A stretch of 31,485 nt of DNA from JAZNSB01 sp045590955 (GTDB lineage: Bacteria; Pseudomonadota; Alphaproteobacteria; RF32; CAG-239). The stretch covers positions 1 to 31,485 of the forward strand of contig JAZNSB010000009.1 of the NCBI GenBank assembly GCA_045590955.1, given 5' to 3'. Shown here in pieces: positions 15,252-24,049 of the stretch (its first letter is position 1; each line of letters starts with the position of its first letter). The notes under the pieces were generated by a model. It was not told the origin of the DNA. It searched no databases and saw only the letters and a program-made list of their open reading frames with translations. The translations under genes were made by a program, and so were the position numbers.

Positions 15252-16697
15252 TTATCCGACAGAACCTTCAAGGCTTATGTTTATTAATCTGTTTGCTTCT
15301 ATGGCAAATTCCATGGGAAGCTGCTGCATTACTTCTTTGCAAAATCCGTTTACAATCAGACCCACTGCATTTTCTTGACTTATTCCTCTTGATAAACAGT
15401 AATGCAATTGTTCATCAGAAATTTTTGAAGTACTTGCCTCATGCTCCAGACATGCTGATTTATTTTTGTTTTCTATATATGGAATCGTATGCGCTCCACA
15501 TTCGGAACCTATCAACAAACTATCGCAACAACTGTAATTTCTTGCACCATGTGCACCGGATGCAATTTTTACCAGTCCTCTATATGTTTGATCTGATCTG
15601 CCGGCAGAAATACCTTTTGAAATAATTTTTGATTTGGTATTCTTGCCAATATGTATCATCTTTGTACCGGTATCGGCCTGTTGAGCATTATTGGTTAAGG
15701 CCACAGAATAAAATTCTGCAATAGAGTTATCTCCTTGCAAAATGCATGAAGGATATTTCCATGTAATTGCAGAACCTGTTTCTACCTGTGTCCAAGAAAG
15801 TTTAGAATCTTTACCTCTGCAGGCACCTCTTTTTGTCACAAAATTATAAACTCCGCCTTTGCCGTCTTTATCTCCGGGATACCAGTTTTGAACTGTAGAG
15901 TATTTTACCTCTGCGCCATGATTAACTACTATTTCTACTACTGCGGCGTGCAGTTGATTTTCATCTCTTTGCGGGGCCGTGCAACCTTCAAGATATGAAA
16001 CATAACTTTCATCATCGGCAACAATTAACGTTCTTTCAAACTGACCGGTGTTTTTTGCGTTAATTCTAAAATATGTGGACAGCTCCATAGGGCATTTTTT
16101 ACCCTTGGGGATATATACAAATGAACCGTCCGTAAATACTGCAGAATTTAAACAAGCAAAGAAATTATCAGTATATGGAACAACAGAACCAAGGTATTGT
16201 TTTACTAAATCCGGGTATTCTTGTATTGCTTCTGATATGGAACAGAAAATTATTCCTTCTTGTTTTAGTTTTTCTTTATAGGTAGTGGCAACAGAAACAG
16301 AATCAAACACTGCGTCAACCGCCACAACTCCGGCTAAAATTTCTTGTTCTTTTAGCGGAATACCCAGCTTTTCATATGTTGCCAAAAGTTCTTTATCTAC
16401 TTCTTCCAAAGATTTTGGAGCAACCTTTTGTTTGGGCGCACTATAATATGATAATGCCTGATAATCTATGGCCGGATATGAAACATTTGCCCATGTTGGT
16501 TCTTTTAGACTTTTCCAATGCTCAAAAGCCCTTAAACGCCAATCTAACAGCCACTTTGGTTCTTGTTTTTTGGCACTGATAAGACGTATGATATCCTCAT
16601 TTAAACCAATAGGAGCCGTATCGGTTTGTATTTGTGTTGTAAAACCGTATTTATACTTATCTCCGCTATAATCTTCTATTTGTGTTTTATGTGCCAT
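15252..16697 (-). CDS. sufB: Fe-S assembly scaffold subunit SufB
   Basis: The start is the ATG at 16697 (481 aa, product MAHKTQIEDYSG...), preceded by an AAGGT ribosome site; the frame extends 23 codons further upstream, but those residues have no family character and include the likely promoter. The core shows GKKCPMELSTYFRINAKNTGQFERT, VQNWYPGDKDGKGGVYNFVTKRG and the C-terminal EHEASTSKISDEQLHYCLSRGI. SufB is the scaffold on which the Fe-S cluster is built. It is the first gene of the operon; no IscR/SufR-type regulator gene precedes it. Confidence 0.95.
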   Translation of the reverse strand: MAHKTQIEDYSGDKYKYGFTTQIQTDTAPIGLNEDIIRLISAKKQEPKWLLDWRLRAFEHWKSLKEPTWANVSYPAIDYQALSYYSAPKQKVAPKSLEEVDKELLATYEKLGIPLKEQEILAGVVAVDAVFDSVSVATTYKEKLKQEGIIFCSISEAIQEYPDLVKQYLGSVVPYTDNFFACLNSAVFTDGSFVYIPKGKKCPMELSTYFRINAKNTGQFERTLIVADDESYVSYLEGCTAPQRDENQLHAAVVEIVVNHGAEVKYSTVQNWYPGDKDGKGGVYNFVTKRGACRGKDSKLSWTQVETGSAITWKYPSCILQGDNSIAEFYSVALTNNAQQADTGTKMIHIGKNTKSKIISKGISAGRSDQTYRGLVKIASGAHGARNYSCCDSLLIGSECGAHTIPYIENKNKSACLEHEASTSKISDEQLHYCLSRGISQENAVGLIVNGFCKEVMQQLPMEFAIEANRLINISLEGSVG

Positions 16698-16723
16698 TTT
16701 TATTACCTTATAAAGTTGCCGAA

Positions 16724-16752
16724 TGTGTAGCATTTTTTTATTTTTTTTGCAA
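16724..16752 (-). promoter_or_regulatory. Probable suf operon promoter
   Basis: On the minus strand TTGCAA (16752-16747) and TACACA (16729-16724) are 17 bp apart across an A-rich spacer. Transcription would start near 16717, 20 bp before the sufB ATG. The -10 box is weak, as in regulated promoters, but no defined operator is recognised. Confidence 0.4.
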
Positions 16753-16798
16753 CTTCTATTTAACAAAAATTAAATAAATTCATATTATAAGTTTTAGT

Positions 16799-17701
16799 AT
16801 GAAAAAACTTTGTATGTTGATATGCGTGTTATATGTGTCTGCCTGCTATGCTCCTGATAGTTTGAGGCTGTTTAACAGTATGGGAAATTATTTTTCTGCA
16901 AATAAATCTCCAAACAGTTTAAAAATTTCAAAAGGCGATACATTGTATAGTATTTCTCGCAAATACAAAGTGCCTATCAGAGATATTATTGAGACAAATA
17001 ATATCAAGTCTCCGTACGCTCTTTATACCGGCCAAACAATTAAGATGCCTAAAGCAAAATATCATGTCGTAAAAAAAGGCGATACTGTATATAATGTGGC
17101 AAAGAGATATAACATTGAAATGAGTAAATTAACTGCCGCAAACAATTTGAAAAGTCCGTTTACTTTATCAATTGACCAAAAATTGTTGTTACCGGGTGCT
17201 ATGGTTTCCGTAAAAAATACACAAACAACATCAAGCGAATCTAAAAATGTTTCAAAAACAAAAAAACAAACAACAAAAAAGACAAATTATCAACCAAGTG
17301 ATGGCGTAAAACCTGCAAAATACAGAAAATCTAAGTTTGTATGGCCGGTAAGAGGTACCGTGATTTCAGACTTTGGACCAATTGCAAAAGGCAGAAACAA
17401 TGACGGCATCAATATTAAAGCTCCTTTGGGGACTGCTGTTAAAGCCGCAGACAAGGGAATCGTGGCTTATGCAGGAAATGAGTTAAAAGGATTTGGCAAC
17501 CTTATATTAATTAAACACTCAGACGGTTGGATTACGGCATATGCTCACAATGACCAGATGTTTGTAAAAAAAGGACAGCGAATTATCAAAGGAGAAAAAA
17601 TTGCTACCGTAGGAAAATCCGGAAGCGTAAATACTCCTCAATTACACTTTGAAGTAAGAGCCGGAAAAAAGGCATATAACCCCCTAAAATATTTACCTTA
17701 A
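16799..17701 (+). CDS. NlpD-like LysM/M23 lipoprotein
   Basis: The 300-residue product has a lipoprotein signal with VSAC (Cys16), two LysM repeats (about 41-84 and 88-132) that bind peptidoglycan, a Lys/Thr-rich linker and a LytM/M23 domain (about 180-300). The metal-binding HxGxD motif reads NDGIN at 201-205, so the His and Asp ligands are both Asn, although H250 and H283 remain. This degenerate site is the mark of NlpD/EnvC-type activators of cell-wall amidases rather than active peptidases. A position just before yajC-secDF is common for this family in alphaproteobacteria. The ATG lies only about 10 bp after a TATTAT box, so the transcript may have a very short leader. Confidence 0.85.
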   Translation: MKKLCMLICVLYVSACYAPDSLRLFNSMGNYFSANKSPNSLKISKGDTLYSISRKYKVPIRDIIETNNIKSPYALYTGQTIKMPKAKYHVVKKGDTVYNVAKRYNIEMSKLTAANNLKSPFTLSIDQKLLLPGAMVSVKNTQTTSSESKNVSKTKKQTTKKTNYQPSDGVKPAKYRKSKFVWPVRGTVISDFGPIAKGRNNDGINIKAPLGTAVKAADKGIVAYAGNELKGFGNLILIKHSDGWITAYAHNDQMFVKKGQRIIKGEKIATVGKSGSVNTPQLHFEVRAGKKAYNPLKYLP

Positions 17702-17737
17702 AAGTTATCCCAGAAAAATAAAAAATTGCTTTTATAT

Positions 17738-17766
17738 TTGCGTTTTATGGTGTAAATACCTATGTA
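17738..17766 (+). promoter_or_regulatory. Probable yajC-secDF promoter
   Basis: TTGCGT (17738-17743) and TATGTA (17761-17766) are separated by 17 bp. The start would be near 17773, with an AAGGAG ribosome site about 10 bp before the yajC ATG at 17796. Confidence 0.45.
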
Positions 17767-17795
17767 ATAACATATGTTAATTTAAGGAGAAAAAA

Positions 17796-18152
17796 ATGTT
17801 TATAAACAATGCTTTTGCACAGGCTACACAAACCATGGCGACACAAGGCTCAATCGGAGCTACCGTTTTGCAATTGGTGGCAATTTTTGCAATTTTTTAT
17901 TTTATTCTTATTCGCCCTCAACAAAAAAAGCTTAAAGAGCATGATCAAAAAATTGCAGCAATCAAAAAAGGGGACACAATCCTTACCGGAGGCGGAATTT
18001 ATGCTACCGTGGTAGACGCTTCAGACCCAACAGATTTAAGAGTGCAAATTGCAGAAGATGTGTTTGTTTTAGTAAACAGATTAACTGTTAGAGATGTTGT
18101 GTTGGAAAAAAATCCGATAAGCAAAACAGAAAAAAAGAAAAAATCTAAATAA
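17796..18152 (+). CDS. yajC: Preprotein translocase accessory subunit YajC
   Basis: The 118-residue protein has one membrane helix (about 22-42, ending FYFILIRPQQKK, the family signature) and a small cytoplasmic domain with KKGDTILTGGGIYATVVD. It is lengthened slightly at its Lys-rich C-terminus. YajC associates with SecDF at the inner membrane. secD starts 12 bp downstream. Confidence 0.94.
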   Translation: MFINNAFAQATQTMATQGSIGATVLQLVAIFAIFYFILIRPQQKKLKEHDQKIAAIKKGDTILTGGGIYATVVDASDPTDLRVQIAEDVFVLVNRLTVRDVVLEKNPISKTEKKKKSK

Positions 18153-18164
18153 GAGTGAAGAAAA

Positions 18165-19706
18165 ATGTATAAATTATCAAAATCAAGAATTTGTCTGATT
18201 ATTGCAATTTGTTTGGTGGGTATATTCTTTTCCGTACCCAGCTTCTTGCCAGCCACTGCAAATTTGCCGAAATGGTGGCAACCGGTAAACTTGGGACTTG
18301 ATTTGCAAGGCGGCTCAAGCTTGTTGTTGGAAGTAAAAGTTGACGACGTGATTAAAGAAAGAATGTCTTCAACAGAAGATGCCATTCGTCAGATTTTAAG
18401 AGAAAACAAAATAAGATATCAGAATTTAACGGCAACAGATAATTTTGTTTCTGTTAAAATTGAAAGCTCTTCATCCAGAGCTAAGGCATATGCGGCAATT
18501 TCTAAAATGGACAATGAACTTACCGTAACAGAAGACGGAGATAAGTTGATAGTTAACTTTTCTGACATTGCCCTTAATAAGTTAAAGTTAAGAGTGGTTG
18601 ACCAATCTATTGAAATTGTCAGACGCAGAATTGATGAACTGGGAACAAAAGAACCTGTTATTGCATCTCAAGGAACAGACAGAATTTTGGTGCAACTTCC
18701 GGGTTTGCAGAATCCCGAATATGTTAAAACCTTGTTGGGCAAAACAGCTAAAATGTCTTTTCATATGGTAGATGACAGATCTACGGCTGCAGATGCCAGA
18801 AGAGGAAAACTTTCTGCAACATCCAGACTTATTCAAGGAGAAGGCGGCGAATTGTTGGTTATAAACAGAAAACCTGCCGTATCCGGCGAACATTTAACAG
18901 ATGCTCAACCTTCTTTCCAAGATGGAGCACCGGTTGTAAGCTTTAAGTTTGACACCATAGGCGGTAGAAAATTTGGCGAAGTTACAAAAGAAAATGTTGG
19001 CGGAAGATTGGCTATTGTTTTGGATAATGAAGTAATTTCCGCACCAACAATTCAAGGTGCAATTTTAGGCGGAAGCGGAATTATTTCAGGAAACTTTACC
19101 GTTAAATCTGCAAACGATTTGGCAATTTTATTGCGTTCCGGTGCACTACCTGCACCTTTGGAAGTGTTGGAAGAAAGGACTGTGGGCGCAGGCCTTGGTG
19201 CAGATTCAATTAAAGCCGGAGTATTTGCTTCAATTCTGGGCTTAATTGCAGTGGTTGCATTTATTGTAGCTGCATATGGTCTGTTTGGAGTATTTACTTC
19301 TATATGTGTATTTATAAATTTGTTCCTCATTGTAGGTGTTATGGCAATGATGGGAGCAACACTTACCTTGCCAGGTATTGCCGGTATTATACTTACAATC
19401 GGTATGGCTGTTGATGCAAATGTGCTTATCTTTGAAAGAATGAGAGAAGAGGTTAAAGCAGGAAGATCTACCAGAGATGCCGCCGATGCCGGATTTACAG
19501 AAGCATGGAACACCATTATTGACTCTAACTTAACAACTTTGGTGGCGGTTTTTGTGTTGTTTTACTTCGGTTCAGGCCCGGTTTGAGGATTTGCCGTTAC
19601 ATTAACTATAGGTATTTTGACCTCAATGTTTACTTCCGTTACCGTTACAAGATTGATTATTGCAACATGGATACGTAAGTGCAAACCTACAAAACTACCA
19701 ATATAA
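18165..19706 (+). CDS. secD: Protein translocase subunit SecD, interrupted by an in-frame TGA
   Basis: The frame encodes 473 residues of normal SecD: the first membrane helix, DLQGGSSLLLEV, the periplasmic P1 region, and helices carrying GIAGIILTIGMAVDANVLIFERMREE. It then meets TGA at 19584-19586, directly after YFGSGPV. The same frame continues for 39 further codons to TAA at 19704-19706, with GFAVTLTIGILTSMFTSV, exactly the expected final SecD helix. At the TGA position homologues usually have Arg or Lys, so a CGA-to-TGA change is the simplest origin. Truncation at 473 would remove the last of six helices. Whether this is a sequencing error, a mutation, readthrough or recoding cannot be decided here. 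Confidence 0.85.
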
Positions 19707-19714
19707 GGATAAGT

Positions 19715-20656
19715 ATGATGAAGATTTTTAAATGGATTATGAAAGATACAAACATCAACTTTATGGGAGCTGCAAAATGGACAAACATTTTGGCTCTGTT
19801 GTTGGTGGTCTTGTCTGTTGTGTGTATTGTATTCAAAGGTTTTAATTACGGAATTGATTTTTCCGGCGGAATTTTAATTGATGTGCACGCAAATGAAAAA
19901 ATAAATTTGGAGGATTTACGAAAAAATCTTTCTAAACTGGATATCGGCGAGGTTTCTTTGCAAACCATCGGAGACACCGGAAATGAAATTCAGATTAGAG
20001 CGCAAGCAAAAAATTTGTCTGAAAAAGAACAAACAAAAGCGACAAATGAAATTAAACAGATATTACCTGATGATATGGAAATAAGAAGAGTGGAAATGGT
20101 GGGGCCACAAGTTGGAGACGAACTTAAGAAAGCAGCAATTTTAGCTTCCGTTTTTGCAATGATGGCAATTGCTTTATATATATGGATCAGATTTGAATGG
20201 CAGTTTGCATTGGGAGCTTTGGTGGGATTGGCTCATGACCTGATTGTAACATTGGGAATGCTTTCTTTGTTTAATTTTGATATGAGCTTAACTACAATTG
20301 CGGCCATTTTAACATTGGCAGGTTATTCTGTAAATGACACTGTGGTTACTTATGACAGAATACGTGAAAATTTGAGAAAATTCAAAAAAATGCCACAATT
20401 GGAATTGTTAAATAAAAGTATTAATGATATTTTTTCAAGAACAATTTTAACCGGTCTTACAACATTATTTGCCTCTTTGGCATTATTTGTATGGGGCGGA
20501 GATGCGTTAAGAAGTTTTTCTTTTACAATTTTCTTTGGTGTAATTGTGGGAACATTTTCTTCAATTTATATTTCAACAGTGTTCTTAAACTTGTTTGATT
20601 TGAAAGCAACTCAAGAAAAACAAAAATACGTTAATCCTTTTGGAAACGTTGAATAA
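19715..20656 (+). CDS. secF: Protein translocase subunit SecF
   Basis: The start is one of two adjacent ATGs (19715 or 19718) after an AAGGAT ribosome site; a longer frame begins at a GTG inside secD and is unlikely. The product of about 313 residues has an N-terminal helix, FNYGIDFSGGILIDV, then a bundle of five helices with LAGYSVNDTVVTYDRIREN and FSRTILTGLTTLFASLAL. With SecD it forms the proton-driven complex that pulls proteins across the inner membrane. It starts 8 bp after the downstream secD stop, so the pair is arranged normally apart from the TGA. Confidence 0.94.
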   Translation: MMKIFKWIMKDTNINFMGAAKWTNILALLLVVLSVVCIVFKGFNYGIDFSGGILIDVHANEKINLEDLRKNLSKLDIGEVSLQTIGDTGNEIQIRAQAKNLSEKEQTKATNEIKQILPDDMEIRRVEMVGPQVGDELKKAAILASVFAMMAIALYIWIRFEWQFALGALVGLAHDLIVTLGMLSLFNFDMSLTTIAAILTLAGYSVNDTVVTYDRIRENLRKFKKMPQLELLNKSINDIFSRTILTGLTTLFASLALFVWGGDALRSFSFTIFFGVIVGTFSSIYISTVFLNLFDLKATQEKQKYVNPFGNVE

Positions 20657-20666
20657 AAAAACATAT

Positions 20667-20700
20667 AAAAAAACAACCGCAAGATGCGGTTGTTTTTTTA
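20667..20700. terminator. Bidirectional Rho-independent terminator between secF and prfA
   Basis: AACAACCGC (20672-20680), a 5-nt loop and GCGGTTGTT (20686-20694) form a perfect 9-bp stem. It is preceded by a run of A and followed by a run of T, so it can end transcription of both secF (plus) and prfA (minus). Confidence 0.9.
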
Positions 20701-20713
20701 TATTTATAGCAAA

Positions 20714-21784
20714 TTAAAACTCTGCCAATCTTTGGGCTTGATCTTCTGTAATTAAAGCTTCAATCAGCTCTCCCAATGCCTCGCCTGTTAAAACCTGATC
20801 AAGTTTATATAAGGTAAGGTTAATTCGGTGATCAGTTACCCTGCCTTGCGGATAATTGTAGGTTCTAATCCTTTCAGATCGGTCACCGGAGCCTATTTGC
20901 AATTTTCTTTTTTCTGAATATGCAGCTTCTTGTCTTGACTTTTGTTCGTCATAAAGTTTGGCTCTTAATTGTTTCATGGCCTGTTCTTTATTTTGGAACT
21001 GAGAACGTCCGTCTTGACATTGAACAACCGTACCTGTCGGAATATGTGTTATTCTTACAGCAGATTCAGTTTTGTTAACGTGCTGACCACCTGCTCCGCT
21101 GGCTCTGTATACATCTATTTTTAAATCTGCCGGATTAATATACATGTCTACCTCGCCAATTTCAGGCAAAACAGCAACAGTTGCCGCAGATGTATGAACC
21201 CTACCTTGAGATTCAGTAACCGGCACCCTTTGAACTCTGTGTGCTCCGCTTTCAAACTTTAATTTTGAGAATACATCTTTACCAACAATGTTTGCTGATG
21301 CTTCTTTGTACCCGCCTAAGCCATTTTCATTAACATCTATAACTTCAAATTTCCACCCTTGTATGGTTGCATAGCGTTGATACATTTCAAATAAGACCGC
21401 TCCAAAAAGCGCAGCTTCATCTCCGCCTGTTCCCGCTCTGATTTCCAAAATAACATTCTTTTCATCTTCTTCATCTTTTGGAAGCAACAGGACTTTGATG
21501 TTGTGTTCTATTTTTGCCTGTTGTTCTTTGAGCTCATAATACTCTGCTTCGGCAATTTCTTTGATATCTTTGTCTGCATCGGCATCTTCCATAAGCTCTT
21601 TGTCTTCTGCCATGCTTTTTTCTATTTGTTTATATTCTTTTATGCAAGAAACAACTTCTTCTAAAGAAGAGAGCTCTTTGTTGAGTTCTACCATTTTATC
21701 AAGTGGCAAATCCGGAGACTGAAGTTTTTGAGTAATATCTTCATATCTGGCAACTATTTGTTCTAATTTTTCAATAAAATTCAT
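20714..21784 (-). CDS. prfA: Peptide chain release factor 1
   Basis: The 356-residue protein has the GGQ motif (232-234, in ASGAGGQHVNKTE) that triggers peptide release, and the codon-reading tripeptide PVT (188-190, in HRVQRVPVTESQGR), which marks RF1 (UAA/UAG) and not RF2 (which has SPF). The C-terminus carries YNYPQGRVTDHRINLTLYKL. The start overlaps the hisS stop. The methyltransferase gene prmC, often next to prfA, is not downstream; the terminator follows instead. Confidence 0.96.
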   Translation of the reverse strand: MNFIEKLEQIVARYEDITQKLQSPDLPLDKMVELNKELSSLEEVVSCIKEYKQIEKSMAEDKELMEDADADKDIKEIAEAEYYELKEQQAKIEHNIKVLLLPKDEEDEKNVILEIRAGTGGDEAALFGAVLFEMYQRYATIQGWKFEVIDVNENGLGGYKEASANIVGKDVFSKLKFESGAHRVQRVPVTESQGRVHTSAATVAVLPEIGEVDMYINPADLKIDVYRASGAGGQHVNKTESAVRITHIPTGTVVQCQDGRSQFQNKEQAMKQLRAKLYDEQKSRQEAAYSEKRKLQIGSGDRSERIRTYNYPQGRVTDHRINLTLYKLDQVLTGEALGELIEALITEDQAQRLAEF

Positions 21785-23019
21785 TATCTTAATTCCTTAA
21801 CCAAGTCTGCTAATTTAACTTCTTTTTGCTCACCTGAAGCAAGATTTTTGAGCATAACCGTAGAATTTTGTTGTTCTGTTTCACCCACAATTACTGCATT
21901 GCAAGCATTTATCTTGTTTGCTTTTATCATTCTCTTCTTCACATTACCGGAATATCCGAACTCTACGTTTATTCCGTTTTGTCTTAATGTGTAGGCAATT
22001 TTAAGAGCATATTGTTGTTCTTGCGCAGTAACCGGAATTACTGTAACAGGTGCCGGCAAAGGATAGTCAGAATCTAACATCATAGACAATCTTTCTACTC
22101 CACATGCCCAGCCAATTCCGGCAACGTCTGCTCCTCCCATTTGTGAAACCATGCCATCGTATCTGCCACCGGCCAAAACCGTACCTTGTGTTCCAAGCTT
22201 ATCTGTTGTAAGTTCAAACACTGTGTGGCAATAATAATCCAAACCTCTAACCAATCTGGGATTTATTTTATATTTAATGCCAAGTAAATCCAATCCTTGT
22301 AAAACTTCTGCAAAAAACTGTTTGGACTCTTCGTTTAAACTGTCTGAAAACAATGGCGCTCCGGCAATTATTTCTTTATCGCAATCTTCTTTAGAATCTA
22401 AAATTCTGAGAGGATTTTTTTCTAAGCGCATTTTACTATCGGCAGAAAGATTTGCTTCATGTGCTCTTAGATATGCAACCAATTTTTCTCTGTATGCATC
22501 TCTTGAGGCTTTATCTCCGAGAGAATTTATTTCTACTTCTATATTTCCTGCCAAGCCAAGCTCTTCAAGAAAAGTATATGCCATGGCAATGGTTTCTATA
22601 TCGGCTTGAGGAGTTTGAACACCCAAAAGCTCTACACCAAACTGTGTAAACTGTCTTTGTCTGCCTTTTTGCGGACGCTCATATCTGAACATTGGACCGG
22701 TGTAATAGAATTTGCACGGAAGGTTTTGTTGCATTCCTTCTGAAATAAACGAGCGAACAACACCGGCTGTTCCTTCAGGTCTGAGAGTAATGCTTTCTCC
22801 GCCCCTATCGCAAAATGTATACATTTCTTTGGTAACAATATCTGAAGTTTCTCCAGATGTTCTAACAAAAACATCTGTAAACTCTATGATTGGCGTTTCT
22901 ATTTCTTCAAAACCATATCTGTGAGCAACATCTGATGCCGTATGGACAACATGTTTCATTTGTCTTTTTTTTGCACCATATAAATCATATGTTCCTCTAA
23001 CATTTTGAAGTTTTGCCAT
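21784..23019 (-). CDS. hisS: Histidyl-tRNA synthetase
   Basis: The 411-residue class II synthetase shows motif 1 (FEEIETPIIEFTDVF), motif 2 (FYYTGPMFRYERPQKGRQRQFTQFG), the histidine-binding LVRGLDYYCHTVFE and AGGRYDGM, and a C-terminal anticodon-binding domain. It charges tRNA-His. An AAGGAG ribosome site precedes the ATG; a 14-bp inverted repeat lies just upstream. prfA follows with a one-base overlap. Confidence 0.96.
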   Translation of the reverse strand: MAKLQNVRGTYDLYGAKKRQMKHVVHTASDVAHRYGFEEIETPIIEFTDVFVRTSGETSDIVTKEMYTFCDRGGESITLRPEGTAGVVRSFISEGMQQNLPCKFYYTGPMFRYERPQKGRQRQFTQFGVELLGVQTPQADIETIAMAYTFLEELGLAGNIEVEINSLGDKASRDAYREKLVAYLRAHEANLSADSKMRLEKNPLRILDSKEDCDKEIIAGAPLFSDSLNEESKQFFAEVLQGLDLLGIKYKINPRLVRGLDYYCHTVFELTTDKLGTQGTVLAGGRYDGMVSQMGGADVAGIGWACGVERLSMMLDSDYPLPAPVTVIPVTAQEQQYALKIAYTLRQNGINVEFGYSGNVKKRMIKANKINACNAVIVGETEQQNSTVMLKNLASGEQKEVKLADLVKELR

Positions 23020-23037
23020 TTTTATCTCCTTTTTGAT

Positions 23038-23079
23038 ATAAACATAGGAAACAACTCTAAAGTCATTTCCTATGTTTAT
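23038..23079. repeat. 14-bp perfect inverted repeat upstream of hisS
   Basis: ATAAACATAGGAAA (23038-23051) is repeated in perfect inverted form at 23066-23079, with a 14-nt loop. It fills most of the rodZ-hisS gap and ends about 8 nt before the hisS ribosome site. No T-run follows on the minus strand, so it is not a standard terminator. It could be a leader hairpin of hisS, an RNA processing site or an operator. Confidence 0.8.
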
Positions 23080-23090
23080 TGTGTATTATG

Positions 23091-24044
23091 CTAATGTTTT
23101 AAAAAGTTATCTAATTGAATTCCGGTTTTTTTGAACGGTTTGAACATGGGGGTTAAAACACCATCAATCAAAACGTCAACCGAATTTACTTTGCCGGCAG
23201 AGACAATTAAACCTTCTTCGTTTGGAAGACTGTATGTTTCTCCAGCGTTAAAAACTTTACTTACATAAAGTTTGTCTCCTTTTTTAACTTCTATCCAGGT
23301 TTCTTCTTTGATTACAAAAACAACTCTTGCTATATTTTTATCTATAATTGTTTGCATTGGCTGTTCCTGTTGAAGCTCTGAAGAAACTTCTGTTTTTGTT
23401 AAATCTGGTTGCTCTGTTTCTTCAACCACTTGTTCTACAACCTGAACTTCTTTTTCAGGAGTTTTGGTGTCAAAATTTTCTACTACAAAAACAAAATCTT
23501 CTGCTTGTTCTTCTTGAGTTTCTTCAATTGGTGTTTCTGTATCCTCTATATCTTCATATGCTATTTTGTTAATGGTAAACCATATTGCGTAAACAACCAA
23601 AATAGACACCAAGCTAATCAAGAGATATCTTTTGCCGGGCATTCCTTTATCTTCTGTTTGCTCTGCATTAAAATGTGTTCCTACAACTTTGTTGGGATTA
23701 CTTTCTTGTTTGTATAAATCTACACATTTTTGTGCGTCAAGGCCAAGATATTTGGCATATGTTTTAACAAAACCTTCTCCATACGGATATGCCGGAACAG
23801 TTTCATAGTTGCTATTTTCTATTGCCTCAAGGTATGATTGGCGAATGCACAAAATTTTTGAAATATCTGCAATTTTCAGTTCTTTTTTTAATCTGGCTTC
23901 TTTAAGCAGACAACCAACCTTAATGCCGGCAACTTCTAATGGCATTTCAAATGTTTCTTCTGAAATGTCTATTGTTTTTTCTTTTGATGTTGTTTCTTTT
24001 TTCACTATTTTTTCCTTTTTCAAAAATTTCAACTGTTTTAGCAT
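23091..24044 (-). CDS. rodZ: RodZ-like cytoskeletal / cell-shape protein
   Basis: The 317-residue protein has the RodZ order: a charged N-terminal tail, an Xre-type helix-turn-helix (about 40-112, VGCLLKEARLKKELKIADIS ... YPYGEGFVKTYAKYLGLD), one membrane helix (140-160), an acidic Glu/Thr/Gln-rich periplasmic linker, and a C-terminal DUF4115 domain (about 235-317). RodZ links MreB to the wall-synthesis machinery in rod-shaped cells. It begins 5 bp after the ptsP stop. Its position before hisS fits a common rodZ-ispG-hisS order, but ispG is absent. Confidence 0.85.
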   Translation of the reverse strand: MLKQLKFLKKEKIVKKETTSKEKTIDISEETFEMPLEVAGIKVGCLLKEARLKKELKIADISKILCIRQSYLEAIENSNYETVPAYPYGEGFVKTYAKYLGLDAQKCVDLYKQESNPNKVVGTHFNAEQTEDKGMPGKRYLLISLVSILVVYAIWFTINKIAYEDIEDTETPIEETQEEQAEDFVFVVENFDTKTPEKEVQVVEQVVEETEQPDLTKTEVSSELQQEQPMQTIIDKNIARVVFVIKEETWIEVKKGDKLYVSKVFNAGETYSLPNEEGLIVSAGKVNSVDVLIDGVLTPMFKPFKKTGIQLDNFLKH

Positions 24045-24049
24045 ACTTT

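Noticed and set aside
19584..19586. UGA as a general Trp codon, or a selenocysteine in SecD
   Set aside because: All other long conserved frames are open with TGG for Trp and no internal TGA; SecD is not a selenoprotein family and the site normally holds Arg/Lys.
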